A DNA stretch of 64,000 bases from Mesorhizobium sp. Root552 (GCF_001427285.1 NZ_LMFV01000061.1:128104-192103); one strand, 5' to 3'. Shown: positions 48,496 through 57,277, counted from the first letter of the stretch. Notes: generated by a model from the sequence alone, not told the origin. Numbers and translations: made by a program.

Positions 48496-48927
48496 ATGGC
48501 CTTTTCAATTGGCGAGTTGGCGCGGCGCGCGGACGTGAAAATACCGACCATCCGCTATTACGAGCAGATTGGCCTGATGCCGGAGACGCTGCGCACCGAA
48601 GGCCAGCAGCGCCGCTACGGACAGCCGGCAGTAGCCCGGCTCGCCTTCATCCGCCATGCGCGCGAACTCGGCTTCGAAGTCGATGCGATCCGCACGCTGC
48701 TTTCGCTTCAGGATAAGCCCGATCATTCCTGCGCACAGGCAGACCACATCGCCAAGGAACGGCTCAGGGAAGTGGACCAGCGCATCGCCAGCCTCAAGGC
48801 GCTGCGCAAGGAACTCAAGAAAATGGTCGAGGAATGCGCCCAAGGGCGCATCGGCGACTGCCGCGTCATCGAAACGCTGGCCGACCGCTCCCATTCCCAC
48901 AAGGATTGGAAAGAGGCCGTCGGCTAA
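48496..48927 (+). CDS. MerR family metal-responsive regulator
   Basis: This 143-residue regulator has the N-terminal winged helix (FSIGELARRADVKIPTIRYY), a coiled dimer helix (RLREVDQRIASLKALRKELK) and metal-binding cysteines typical of ZntR/CadR/PbrR: one in DHSCAQADHI and two in EECAQGRIGDCRVIE, followed by a HSHKDW tail. The ATG at 48496 has AGAGGA upstream; the longer frame to 48445 crosses the operator and is not used. It faces the cation transporter gene and probably induces it on metal stress. Confidence 0.92.
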   Translation: MAFSIGELARRADVKIPTIRYYEQIGLMPETLRTEGQQRRYGQPAVARLAFIRHARELGFEVDAIRTLLSLQDKPDHSCAQADHIAKERLREVDQRIASLKALRKELKKMVEECAQGRIGDCRVIETLADRSHSHKDWKEAVG

Positions 48928-48935
48928 GGAGCTTC

Positions 48936-49952
48936 TTAGTTCACGCGGCTGATGCAGAAATCGATGACATCGATCAGCGCCGATTTCTGCGGCGTCGCTT
49001 CCAGCGGCGCCAGCGCGTCGCGGGCGATTTCGCCGAAGTGCCGTGCCCTGCCGATGGTGTCGGCGATCGCGCCGTGGCGCGCCATCAGGCCGATCGCCTT
49101 TTCCAGGCCGGCATCGTCGGCAACATTTTCCTCGATTGCCTTCTTCCAGAAGGCACGCTCGGAAGCCGAACCGCGCCGGTAGGCGAGGATCACCGGCAGC
49201 GTCACCTTGCCCTCGCGGAAATCGTCGCCGACATTCTTGCCGAGATCCTGGCTCGACCCGCCGTAGTCCAGCGCATCGTCGATCAGCTGGAAGGCGAGGC
49301 CGAGATTCATGCCGTAGGAGCGCAGCGCGGCGCGGTCCGTGCGCGACGCATTGGCGATCACCGGCCCGACTTCGGCGGCGGCTGAAAACAGCGCTGCGGT
49401 CTTGGCCTTGATCACCGCGAAATGTTCGTCCTCGGTGGTCTCGAGGTTCTTGGCCGCCGCCAGCTGCATGACCTCGCCCTCGGCGATGATCGATGCGGCC
49501 GAGGAGAGGATATCCAGCGCGTCCAGCGATCCGACATCGACCATCATGCGAAACGCCTGCCCGAGCAGGAAGTCTCCGACCAGCACGCTTGCCTGGTTGC
49601 CCCAGATCATGCGCGCGGTCTTCTTGCCGCGCCGCATGCCGCTTTCATCCACAACGTCGTCATGGAGAAGCGTTGCGGTGTGCATGAACTCGACGCTGGT
49701 CGCGAGCTTGATATGGCTGTCGCCGGAATAGCCGAACATCTGCGCCGCAGCCAGCGTCAGCATCGGCCTCAGGCGCTTGCCGCCCGAGGAAATCAGGTGG
49801 TTGGCAACCTCGGGGATCATCTGCACGTCCGAGCCGGCCTTGGACAATATCAGTTCGTTGACACGCCCCATGTCCGAAGCGGTCAGATCGATCAGATCCT
49901 TGATTGAAGCGGCTTCGCGCTTGCCGCCCTCGAGATTGACAACAATACCCAA
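48936..49952 (-). CDS. ispB: Polyprenyl (octa/decaprenyl) diphosphate synthase
   Basis: A trans-isoprenyl diphosphate synthase of 338 residues that makes the quinone side chain used by UbiA. The first Asp-rich motif is LLHDDVVDESGMRRGKK (about 109-125) and the second is FQLIDDALDYGGSSQDLGKN. GGKRLRPMLTLAAAQ is also typical. Chain length cannot be read from the sequence; decaprenyl is usual in rhizobia. The start is probably a TTG at 49952 with GGAG upstream. Its stop is 8 bases from the end of the merR gene, so the two are convergent. Confidence 0.94.
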   Translation of the reverse strand: MGIVVNLEGGKREAASIKDLIDLTASDMGRVNELILSKAGSDVQMIPEVANHLISSGGKRLRPMLTLAAAQMFGYSGDSHIKLATSVEFMHTATLLHDDVVDESGMRRGKKTARMIWGNQASVLVGDFLLGQAFRMMVDVGSLDALDILSSAASIIAEGEVMQLAAAKNLETTEDEHFAVIKAKTAALFSAAAEVGPVIANASRTDRAALRSYGMNLGLAFQLIDDALDYGGSSQDLGKNVGDDFREGKVTLPVILAYRRGSASERAFWKKAIEENVADDAGLEKAIGLMARHGAIADTIGRARHFGEIARDALAPLEATPQKSALIDVIDFCISRVN

Positions 49953-50136
49953 CCAGAACTCCCGTCTGAAAAAAGCCTGCGACGGCGCCTACCCACCGCG
50001 CCAGACTCTAGGGAGATGGCACAGCTACGGCAAGTGGCGAATTGGCGCGGCGTCCGGCGCCAAGGGTTTCCCTTTGCACGATGCACCATTAGGTTGGTGA
50101 CGTAGCAGCCCCCTCCCGGATCGCGAGAGCCGCAGC

Positions 50137-51783
50137 ATGATCAAGAACCTCGCTTCACGGCTCTGGCTGTCGTTTTCGACGACTGGCCTGCTTTTGGGCA
50201 CGCTGTTCTTCGCAGCCTCCTTCACCCCGTCGCTGATCCCGCGCGCCTATCTCGTGCAAGGCGTCCTTTCAGGGTTCGCATTCGGCGCGGGCTACGGCAT
50301 CGGCGTCTTTGCCTCGTGGCTGTGGTCTTATCTGGAACTGCCGCAACCCAGGGGCAGCGTCGGCACATGGATCAAGCAAGGCGCTTCGGCAATCTGCGCC
50401 CTCGTGGCGTTCGTGTTCCTGTGGAAGGCGACGGGCTGGCAGAACTCGATCCGCGACCTCATGGGGATGGAGCCGGTCGACAGCGTGTATCCGCTCAGGA
50501 TTGCGCTGATCGCGCTTGTCACCTTTGCGCTGCTTCTTGTCGTCGCCCGCCTGTTCGAACTCACCCTTCGCCTCATCGCCGGACGCCTGCGCCGTTATGT
50601 GCCGCGCCGCGTCGCCAACGTCATCGGTGTCGCTGCGGCACTCGCCATCTTCACCAGCCTCGCCAACGGCGTGCTGCTCAGATACGCCCTGCACGTCGCC
50701 GACAGTTCCTACCGCGCCTTCGACGAATTGATCGAGACGGACGCGGTTCAGCCGACCGACCCGGCCAAGACCGGAAGTTCGGCCTCGCTGCTGGACTGGA
50801 ACGACCTTGGCCGTGCGGGCCGCGAATTCATCGCCTCCGGCCCGTTCGCCAAGGATATCGGCGCATTTCTTGGACACGAAGCGCGCGAGCCGATCCGCGT
50901 CTATGCCGGCCTCAACTCCGCCGAAACGCCCGAGGCCCGTGCCCGGCTGGCGCTGGACGAGTTGAAGCGCGTCGGCGGCTTCGACCGCTCCGTCCTCGTC
51001 ATCGTCACGCCGACCGGCACCGGCTGGGTCGATGCCGCGGCAATGGATACGCTCGAATATCTGCACGGCGGCGATGTCGCCAGCGCCGCGATCCAGTACT
51101 CCTACCTCGCAAGCTGGCTCTCTTTGCTTGTCGAGCCGGGCTATGGCGGCGAAGCCTCGCGCGCGCTTTTCCACGAGATCTACGGCTACTGGACCACGCT
51201 GCCCAAGGACCACCGGCCCAAGCTCTACCTCTACGGACTCAGCCTGGGGGCCATGAACACCGAGCGCTCCAACGAGTTGTTCGAGGTCCTGGCCGACCCC
51301 TACCAGGGAGCATTGCTGAGCGGCCCGCCCTTCTCCAGCAGCATATGGCGCTCGATCACCAACCGGCGCAACGAAGGCTCGCCATTCTGGCTGCCGCGCT
51401 TCCGCGACGGCTCCTACGTGCGCTTCACCAGCCAGCAAAACGCGCTCGCCATTGCCGGCGCGCATTGGGGGCCGATGCGCGTCGTCTATCTCCAGTACGC
51501 CAGCGATTCCGTCACCTTCTTCGACCCGCTGTCCTTTTACCGCGCGCCTGAATGGATGAGCGAGCCGCGCGGCCCGGACGTCTCGCCGTCGCTGCGCTGG
51601 TATCCCGTCGTCAGCTTCCTGCAATTGCTGGTCGACATGGCGACCGCCACCACCGCCCCGATGGGCCACGGCCATGTCTACGCGCCGCAGCACTATATCG
51701 ATGCATGGATCGAGGTCACCGACGTCAAGGGCTGGCCGGCTCAGGATATCGACCGGCTGAAGGCGCATTTCCGGCAGAAATGA
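50137..51783 (+). CDS. Membrane-anchored alpha/beta hydrolase family protein (Abhydrolase_9 type)
   Basis: The 548-residue product has about five membrane helices in the first 190 residues (TTGLLLGTLFFAASFTPSLI, ASAICALVAFVFLWKAT, IALIALVTFALLLVVARLFEL, and others), then a cytoplasmic or periplasmic hydrolase domain with the nucleophile elbow LYLYGLSLGAMNTE and a C-terminal MGHGHVYAPQHY carrying the likely catalytic His. Its substrate is unknown. It is divergent from the polyprenyl synthase gene by about 185 bases and precedes the DUF2007 gene. Confidence 0.87.
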   Translation: MIKNLASRLWLSFSTTGLLLGTLFFAASFTPSLIPRAYLVQGVLSGFAFGAGYGIGVFASWLWSYLELPQPRGSVGTWIKQGASAICALVAFVFLWKATGWQNSIRDLMGMEPVDSVYPLRIALIALVTFALLLVVARLFELTLRLIAGRLRRYVPRRVANVIGVAAALAIFTSLANGVLLRYALHVADSSYRAFDELIETDAVQPTDPAKTGSSASLLDWNDLGRAGREFIASGPFAKDIGAFLGHEAREPIRVYAGLNSAETPEARARLALDELKRVGGFDRSVLVIVTPTGTGWVDAAAMDTLEYLHGGDVASAAIQYSYLASWLSLLVEPGYGGEASRALFHEIYGYWTTLPKDHRPKLYLYGLSLGAMNTERSNELFEVLADPYQGALLSGPPFSSSIWRSITNRRNEGSPFWLPRFRDGSYVRFTSQQNALAIAGAHWGPMRVVYLQYASDSVTFFDPLSFYRAPEWMSEPRGPDVSPSLRWYPVVSFLQLLVDMATATTAPMGHGHVYAPQHYIDAWIEVTDVKGWPAQDIDRLKAHFRQK

Positions 51784-51852
51784 CCGACGCCCGGCACTGG
51801 CGCTCGGCCCCGCTTGCGTTTACATCAGCGCGGCAACCTGCGAACCTGCGCC

Positions 51853-52077
51853 ATGATTGAACTTGTCCGCACCAACGATGCCGTCATCATCTCCTTCGTG
51901 GAGTCGCTGATGCGCGACGCCGGCATTGCCTTTCTCGTCGCCGACCAGAACATGAGCGTGCTCGACGGCTCGCTCGGCATCCTGCCGCGCCGCATCCTGG
52001 TCGATGCCGAAAAGGCCGATGCCGCGCGCAAGATCCTCACCGATGCCGGCATCGCCAACGAAATCCGCGAACCATGA
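51853..52077 (+). CDS. DUF2007 small protein
   Basis: A 74-residue protein starting MIELVRTNDAVIISFVESLM, with the VADQNMSVLDGSLGILPRRI core of DUF2007, sometimes called a putative signal-transducing protein. The gene's TGA overlaps the ATG of the methyltransferase gene by 4 bases, so the pair is translationally coupled. Function is unknown; the pairing with a tRNA methyltransferase-like gene is common in rhizobia. Confidence 0.88.
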   Translation: MIELVRTNDAVIISFVESLMRDAGIAFLVADQNMSVLDGSLGILPRRILVDAEKADAARKILTDAGIANEIREP

Positions 52078-52868
52078 GCACCGAGGCCGATCTTGACGTA
52101 ATGCCGGCCCACACCGTGGATGCCTTCCACCGCGGGCGCTTCTGGCTGGTGCAGCCGGCCAAAAGCGGCCACCGCGCCGGCATGGACGCCATGATGCTGG
52201 CCGCCGCAGTCCCCTCCGCTTTCGCCGGCCGGCTGGCCGATTTCGGTGCAGGCGCGGGCGCCGCCGGCCTTGCCGCGCTCACCCGCTGCTCCAGCGCCAG
52301 CGCCGTCCTCGTCGAGCGCGCGGAGGAGATGGCGGCCTTTGCCGACGCCACGCTCGCCCACCCCGCCAATGCCCATCTCGGCCATCGCGCGTCGGTGCTG
52401 CGCGCCGATGTTACGCTCGTGGGCACGGCTCGCAACGCCGCCGGCCTTGCCGACAATTCGTTCGATTTCGTCATCATGAACCCGCCCTTCAACGCCGCCT
52501 GGGACAGGGCCACGCCCGACGATCTCAAGCGGCAGGCGCATGTCATGGAAGACGGCCTGTTCGAAAGCTGGGTGCGAAGTGCGGCCGCCGTCACCCGCCC
52601 GCGCGGCGGCATCGCCATCATCGCGCGGCCGGAATCGCTGCGACCCATCCTCGATGCGCTTTCGGGCCGCTTCGGCGACACCGAAATCCTGGCCGTGCAC
52701 CCGCGCGCCGATGCCGCCGCCATCCGCATCGTCGTCCGGGCCATCCGCGGCGCGCGCGGCAAGCTTTCGCTACAGCCGCCGCTTGTCCTGCACGACACGC
52801 ATGGCGACCGCTTTTCCCAGCATACCGACATGATCAACAACGGACTTGCGTCGCTTTTCGGCGATTGA
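52074..52868 (+). CDS. tRNA1(Val)-type N6-adenine methyltransferase (TrmN6-like)
   Basis: This 264-residue SAM-dependent enzyme has motif I at RLADFGAGAGAAGLAAL (about 53-69) and the N6-adenine motif NPPFN in FDFVIMNPPFNAAWDR. The GRFWLVQPAKSGHRAGMDAMML N-terminal block matches the TrmN6/YfiC group. Its role in tRNA A37 methylation is inferred from family similarity; other substrates are possible. It overlaps the DUF2007 stop and lies 60 bases before the S49 peptidase. Confidence 0.88.
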   Translation: MSTEADLDVMPAHTVDAFHRGRFWLVQPAKSGHRAGMDAMMLAAAVPSAFAGRLADFGAGAGAAGLAALTRCSSASAVLVERAEEMAAFADATLAHPANAHLGHRASVLRADVTLVGTARNAAGLADNSFDFVIMNPPFNAAWDRATPDDLKRQAHVMEDGLFESWVRSAAAVTRPRGGIAIIARPESLRPILDALSGRFGDTEILAVHPRADAAAIRIVVRAIRGARGKLSLQPPLVLHDTHGDRFSQHTDMINNGLASLFGD

Positions 52869-52928
52869 CGGCATTGCGGTAGCCGCCCGAATGCCTACAT
52901 GCCCCGCACGACCACGGAGACCTTTGCC

Positions 52929-53783
52929 TTGAAACGCCTCATCAATCGCATGCTGCCGAAGTCATGGCGTTCAAGCGTTGTCACCATTCCCGTCGTGCGC
53001 CTGCACGGAGCCATCATGACCGGCGGCGGCCAGTTTCGGCCCTCGCTTTCGCTGGCCACGACCGCCGGGCTGATCGAGAAAGCCTTCGCCTTCGAAGCGC
53101 CTGCGGTCGCGTTTTCGATCAATTCGCCGGGCGGTTCGCCGGTGCAGTCGCGCCTCATCTTCAAGCGCATCCGCGACCTTGCCGTCGAGAAGAACAGGAA
53201 AGTGCTGGTCTTCGTGGAAGACGTCGCAGCTTCCGGCGGCTACATGATTGCGGTTGCGGGCGACGAGATCATCGCCGACCCCTCCTCCATCGTCGGCTCA
53301 ATCGGCGTCGTTTCCGCCTCATTCGGCTTTCCCGAACTGATGAAGAAGATCGGCGTCGAGCGCCGCGTCCACACCGCCGGCAAGAACAAATCCGTTCTCG
53401 ATCCCTTCAAGCCGGAAAAGAAGGAAGACGTGGATCGGCTCAAAGCCCTCCAGCTCGAAATCCACGACACCTTCATCGATCTGGTCCGCAGCCGGCGCGG
53501 CGCAAAGCTCAGGGACGATCCCGACATGTTCACCGGCCTGTTCTGGACCGGCAAGAAGGGCCTGGAGCTCGGCCTCGTCGACGGACTCGGCGACATGCGT
53601 TCGGTGCTGAAGGAGCGCTATGGACCCAAGACCCAGCTCAAGCTCATCAGCGCCCAGCGCGGGCTGCTGTCGCGTTTCTCGCCCTTTGGGTCCCGCATTT
53701 CGTCCGATATCGCGGCCAGCGCTGCCGATGGTTTCATCGATGCGGCACAAGAACGCGCGCTTTGGGCGCGGTTCGGCCTTTGA
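52929..53783 (+). CDS. S49 family serine peptidase (SppA/SohB-like)
   Basis: A signal-peptide-peptidase-like protease of about 284 residues. The active-site Ser is in VEDVAASGGYMIAVAGDEI and the catalytic Lys is probably in AGKNKSVLDPFKPEKK; IVGSIGVVSASFGFPELMKK is also typical. The start is taken as a TTG at 52929 with GGAGA nine bases upstream; the ATG at 52899 would add ten residues. A single N-terminal hydrophobic stretch is weak, so the protein may be cytoplasmic or membrane-attached. It lies in the plus-strand run before the small membrane protein. Confidence 0.92.
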   Translation: MKRLINRMLPKSWRSSVVTIPVVRLHGAIMTGGGQFRPSLSLATTAGLIEKAFAFEAPAVAFSINSPGGSPVQSRLIFKRIRDLAVEKNRKVLVFVEDVAASGGYMIAVAGDEIIADPSSIVGSIGVVSASFGFPELMKKIGVERRVHTAGKNKSVLDPFKPEKKEDVDRLKALQLEIHDTFIDLVRSRRGAKLRDDPDMFTGLFWTGKKGLELGLVDGLGDMRSVLKERYGPKTQLKLISAQRGLLSRFSPFGSRISSDIAASAADGFIDAAQERALWARFGL

Positions 53784-53866
53784 CACGGGGCCGCAACCGG
53801 GTACGATGATGCACCACCCGACCCATCGATCCATCGGGATCGACGCAGAGTTGGAGGAGTTTTGAC

Positions 53867-54052
53867 ATGCCGCAGATCATTTTCTTCGCCATCATCGGCG
53901 TCGTTGCCTATGTCGGCTATCGCACCTTCGTCAGGGAGGCCGAGCGCGTCACCGCAAAGATCCGCCGTGCGGAGAAACAGGCCGCCAACGGTGCCCACGG
54001 CACGCTGGTCAAGGATCCTGAAACGGGTGAATACCGGCTGTCCAAGGATTGA
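53867..54052 (+). CDS. Small single-helix membrane protein
   Basis: The 61-residue product begins with one hydrophobic helix (MPQIIFFAIIGVVAYVGYRTF) and continues with a charged coiled segment (EAERVTAKIRRAEKQAA) and TLVKDPETGEYRLSKD. TTGGAGGAG is an excellent ribosome site. Its TGA overlaps the TTG start of ispE by three bases. It is a conserved-looking unknown in an essential-gene neighbourhood. Confidence 0.8.
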   Translation: MPQIIFFAIIGVVAYVGYRTFVREAERVTAKIRRAEKQAANGAHGTLVKDPETGEYRLSKD

Positions 54053-54972
54053 GCGCGCTTCAGCCTATGATGACGCCGGCTGAGCCGCTGGCCGAGGCTG
54101 TGCTTGCGCCTGCCAAGGTCAACCTTGCATTGCACGTCACAGGCCGACGCCCTGACGGCTACCACACCCTCGAAAGCCTGGCGGTGTTCACCCGCTTTGG
54201 CGACCGGCTCCATCTCGAACCGGCGGCTGCGGATGCGTTCTCGATCACCGGCCCGTTCGGCCCCGGCCTGCCTGACGACGGCAGCAATCTTGTCCTTCGC
54301 GCCCGCGATGCCTTGAGGCAGGCTTGCGCTTCCAACTTGCCCCCGATCTCGATCCGCCTCGAAAAGAACCTGCCCGTCGCCTCGGGCGTCGGCGGCGGGT
54401 CAAGCGACGCGGCCGCCGTCCTCAAGGCCCTGAACCAGATATGGGCCTGTGGTCTCGGGCAGCAGGAGCTGGCCGAAATCGCCCGAACGCTGGGTGCCGA
54501 CGTGCCGATGTGCCTGACTGCCCGCCCGTTGGTCGCAACAGGCATCGGCGAGGAACTCGAGCCCGTTTCGGGCTTTCCCGCACTGGCGCTGGTCCTCGTC
54601 AATCCGGGCGTTGCGGTATCAACCCCCGACATTTTCCAGCGGCTTGAGCAGCGCGACAACGCAAGCCTGCCCGCCCTTCCATCGAAAGTGGATTTCCATT
54701 CACTTCGAAACTGGCTTGAAACCACGCATAATCACCTTGAACCGGCGGCGTTTGCAGTCCAGCCCGTAATCGGACAGGTCCTCAAGGCTCTCGACAAGGC
54801 GGGATCGGGATTTTCGCGCATGTCGGGTTCCGGCGCGACCTGCTTCGGCCTGTTCGAAACCGGCAACGTCGCCAAGCGCGCCGCCGTTGCCCTAAGAGCC
54901 AGGCACCCCGGCTGGTTCGTCGCCGCGACGCGCAGCATGGCATGGGAGAACGATGGCAATGGCGACAGCTAG
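54049..54972 (+). CDS. ispE: 4-(cytidine-5'-diphospho)-2-C-methyl-D-erythritol kinase
   Basis: IspE phosphorylates CDP-methylerythritol in the MEP pathway. The GHMP kinase motif is LPVASGVGGGSSDAAAVLKAL (about 109-129 with its flank), the N terminus has APAKVNLALHVTGRRPDGYH, and a late block SGFSRMSGSGATCFGLF closes the active site. The annotated start is a TTG overlapping the previous stop; ATG codons at 54067 and 54070 are alternatives. The gene overlaps moaB by 20 bases. Confidence 0.96.
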   Translation: MSALQPMMTPAEPLAEAVLAPAKVNLALHVTGRRPDGYHTLESLAVFTRFGDRLHLEPAAADAFSITGPFGPGLPDDGSNLVLRARDALRQACASNLPPISIRLEKNLPVASGVGGGSSDAAAVLKALNQIWACGLGQQELAEIARTLGADVPMCLTARPLVATGIGEELEPVSGFPALALVLVNPGVAVSTPDIFQRLEQRDNASLPALPSKVDFHSLRNWLETTHNHLEPAAFAVQPVIGQVLKALDKAGSGFSRMSGSGATCFGLFETGNVAKRAAVALRARHPGWFVAATRSMAWENDGNGDS

Positions 54973-55507
54973 CGAAGGCCGCGCATTCATTCCCGTCGGC
55001 ATCGCGGTGCTGACCGTCTCCGACACCCGCACGCTTGCCGACGACAAATCGGGGCAGACACTTGCCGACAGGATCGTGGAGGCTGGCCACACACTGGCTG
55101 CCCGCGACATCGTCACCGACGACAAGGACAAGATTCGCGACAAGGTTCTGGCGTGGTCGAAGGATGACGGCATCGATGTCGTCATCACCACCGGCGGCAC
55201 CGGCTTCACAGGCCGCGACGTCACGCCGGAATCGCTGGAACCCATCTTCGAAAAGCGCATGGACGGCTTCTCGGAAGTCTTCCACCGCCTCTCCTACGAC
55301 AAGATCGGCACCTCCACGATCCAGTCGCGCGCCACCGGCGGCGTCGTCAACGCAACCTTCGTCTTCGTGCTGCCCGGCTCGCCAGGAGCCTGCAAGGATG
55401 CCTGGGACGGCATCCTGAAAGCGCAGCTCGACTACCGCCACATGCCCTGCAATTTCGTGGAAATCATGCCGCGCCTCGACGAACACCTGCGCCGCAGCGG
55501 CAAGTGA
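54953..55507 (+). CDS. moaB: Molybdenum cofactor biosynthesis protein B (MoaB/Mog-like)
   Basis: The 184-residue protein has the MoaB fold signatures GIAVLTVSDTRTLADDKSGQ, the GG-TG loop VVITTGGTGFTGRDVTPESL, and the VLPGSPGACKDAWDGIL ending. MoaB/Mog proteins adenylylate molybdopterin before molybdenum insertion. It starts inside the ispE gene and ends a plus-strand run; the 900-base gap after it has no gene. Confidence 0.93.
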   Translation: MAMATASEGRAFIPVGIAVLTVSDTRTLADDKSGQTLADRIVEAGHTLAARDIVTDDKDKIRDKVLAWSKDDGIDVVITTGGTGFTGRDVTPESLEPIFEKRMDGFSEVFHRLSYDKIGTSTIQSRATGGVVNATFVFVLPGSPGACKDAWDGILKAQLDYRHMPCNFVEIMPRLDEHLRRSGK

Positions 55508-55663
55508 CATTTCCGCGTCGTCAAGATTCACCCCTCATCCTACCGAGCGCTGCGAGAACGGAATGTTCGGGATATCCATTGCGCGATAGGCGGCAGTGCC
55601 GCCTCTTGCCCTCCCCAACGTAGAGAGGGTGGATCCGGTTGCCGATCGGGATGCATAGCCAAG

Positions 55664-55819
55664 CACCCCCCTCTGGCCTGCCGGCCATCTCCCCCTCAAG
55701 GGGGGGATCACTCGATTGCCATGCTTTCATCCGGTACTGAGGTCACAGAGGCGGCTGCAAGCTTGAAGCTGCCGATCTCCCCCCTTGAGGGGAGATGGCC
55801 GGCAGGCCAGAGGGGGGTA
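55664..55819. repeat. Inverted pair of about 46-bp palindrome-rich repeats
   Basis: Copy A (about 55664-55709) reads CACCCCCCTCTGGCCTGCCG at its left end and ends in a CCCCCTCAAGGGGGG palindrome. Copy B (55774-55819) is its inverse, beginning GATCTCCCCCCTTGAGGGGA and ending AGGCCAGAGGGGGGT. Each copy also has an internal GGCC-based dyad (CTGCCGGCC). The copies can pair over almost their whole length. This type of unit recurs in rhizobial intergenic regions from memory. Confidence 0.8.
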
Positions 55820-56193
55820 CAATTCCTGTGGCGCTTCTGCTCGAATAGTGGACAAATCCATCCACACCACCCAGCCAAACTTTTGATTTGCCTCGCCTCC
55901 GCAAAAAACTCTCACCCCACTTATCCCCACCCTCGCCGTTTCCGACATACCCATGCCATCGCCCTTGCGGGAGACCTGGTGCGCACCGGGTATCAGGGAA
56001 GGGCGTCGGTGCCGGATTGGTCGCATGACGGTGTGCGGCTGGGTGATGAACGGGCGGCCGCAAGGCCGCACTACTTAACTAAACGAGCGACCGAACGGCC
56101 GCCCGTCCTCCCGACCTCTCAGATGAGGTCAGTTCTTTGACAATGGCTAGGGCCGAAAGGCAGCGTGGCGATGAATAAGCACACCCATCTCTT

Positions 56194-56378
56194 CGTCATC
56201 CTAGGGCGGAGCAGGCCGAAGGCCGTCGCGCAGACCCTAAGATCCATGCCGTGAGATCCCGGCAGCACGCAAATGGCGCAAAAGAAGGCCCCTCATTCGG
56301 AACCACCCAACCCGACCCTCACGACATGGATCCTCGGGTCGCGCCTGTCGCTACGCTCAGGCTTGCCCGAGGATGACG
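56194..56378. repeat. Inverted pair of about 60-bp repeats
   Basis: The left copy (56194-56254) runs CGTCATCCTAGGGCGGAGCA to GATCCATGCCGTGA. The right copy (56319-56378) in reverse complement runs CGTCATCCTCGGGCAAGCCT to GATCCATGTCGTGA. Ends are nearly identical and the middle has drifted. The 64-base space between them holds no gene. They look like two copies of one mobile-type intergenic unit, inserted in opposite directions. Confidence 0.8.
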
Positions 56379-56416
56379 AAGGAGAGGAAGCGGGCGTGGC
56401 GATGAACAAATATGCC

Positions 56417-57277
56417 CTACGGCCTTCTGAACCCGGTCGGGCCGCCATAGAGGTAGCCGATACGGTCAATGGCCTCGCGCAGGCCCTCCCGCGACACCAG
56501 CATGGTATGGCCGTTGGCGTGGATCATGTTTTCGCCATCGGTCATGATGGCGACGTGGCCCTTCCAGAACACGAGGTCGCCACGGCGCAGGCCGGAAAAA
56601 TCCACGCCCGGATCGAGTGGCACTCCAAGTGCCGCCGCCTGCATGTCGGAATCGCGCAGCACGTCACGGCCGGCCATGCGCATGGAAAGCTGGACAAGGC
56701 CGGAGCAATCGATGCCGAAGCCGGAAACGCCGCCCCAAAGATAGGGCGTGCCAAGGAAGGTCTCGGCCACCGCAACGTAGTCGGCGGCGCGGTCCGCCAC
56801 CGGCATCAGATGGTTGGCGATCACCGCCTGGCCGCCCTCCAGCACCGCATATTGGGTGCCGCGCGTCTCGGCGCCGCCCGTCACCGTCACCGCCGAGCCC
56901 ATCGACAGTTCACCTGCCCTCGGGAAACGCAGGTCCGGTCCGGGATAAAGAAACGTCCGCGGCACAGATACGATATGCGTCGGTCCTCCGCTCCGTTCCG
57001 CGATATCGTCTTTCCTGACATAGCCGACATAGCCGTCACGCTCCGCCTGAACCCAGGCAAAGCCGCCGGCGGCCTCGAAGACGAGCACATCGTCGCCGAA
57101 CAGGAATTGCGTGTTGATGCCGGCACCCTCGGCCGGCTCCTTCAAGACATCGGCAACCGGCGCCGAAACCCTCGCAGGCGTCCCCGCGACGAAGCGCTCG
57201 GCAACGACCTCGCCTTCGAGGCGGGCATCGGCAAGATCGGGACGGAAGGCGTGCAGGCGGGTATCGCGGACGGTCAA
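56417..57277 (-). CDS. NlpC/P60 (C40) peptidase with SH3-like domains
   Basis: The 286-residue protein has bacterial SH3-type segments (about residues 40-95 and 103-155) and a C-terminal NlpC/P60 domain with the catalytic Cys in GFGIDCSGLVQLSMRM (about 195) and the His in WKGHVAIMTDGENMIHANG. Such enzymes cleave peptidoglycan stem peptides. No signal peptide is seen from the TTG start at 57277, so either it is exported another way or acts on muropeptides in the cytoplasm, as for recycling enzymes. It sits between the MarR gene and the repeat block. Confidence 0.9.
   Translation of the reverse strand: MTVRDTRLHAFRPDLADARLEGEVVAERFVAGTPARVSAPVADVLKEPAEGAGINTQFLFGDDVLVFEAAGGFAWVQAERDGYVGYVRKDDIAERSGGPTHIVSVPRTFLYPGPDLRFPRAGELSMGSAVTVTGGAETRGTQYAVLEGGQAVIANHLMPVADRAADYVAVAETFLGTPYLWGGVSGFGIDCSGLVQLSMRMAGRDVLRDSDMQAAALGVPLDPGVDFSGLRRGDLVFWKGHVAIMTDGENMIHANGHTMLVSREGLREAIDRIGYLYGGPTGFRRP

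Larger units (their letters stand above)
55508..56416. other. Gene-free 0.9 kb intergenic block with repeats
   Basis: No convincing gene is present on either strand between moaB and the NlpC/P60 gene. Short open frames here have no ribosome site or protein-like composition. The block holds two inverted repeat pairs (55664-55819 and 56194-56378). The stretch at 55820-56190 between them shows nothing I can name. Confidence 0.75.

Noticed and set aside
55521-56140. Short open frames in the moaB-NlpC gap
   Set aside because: They run through the repeat units, lack ribosome sites and have repeat-driven composition.
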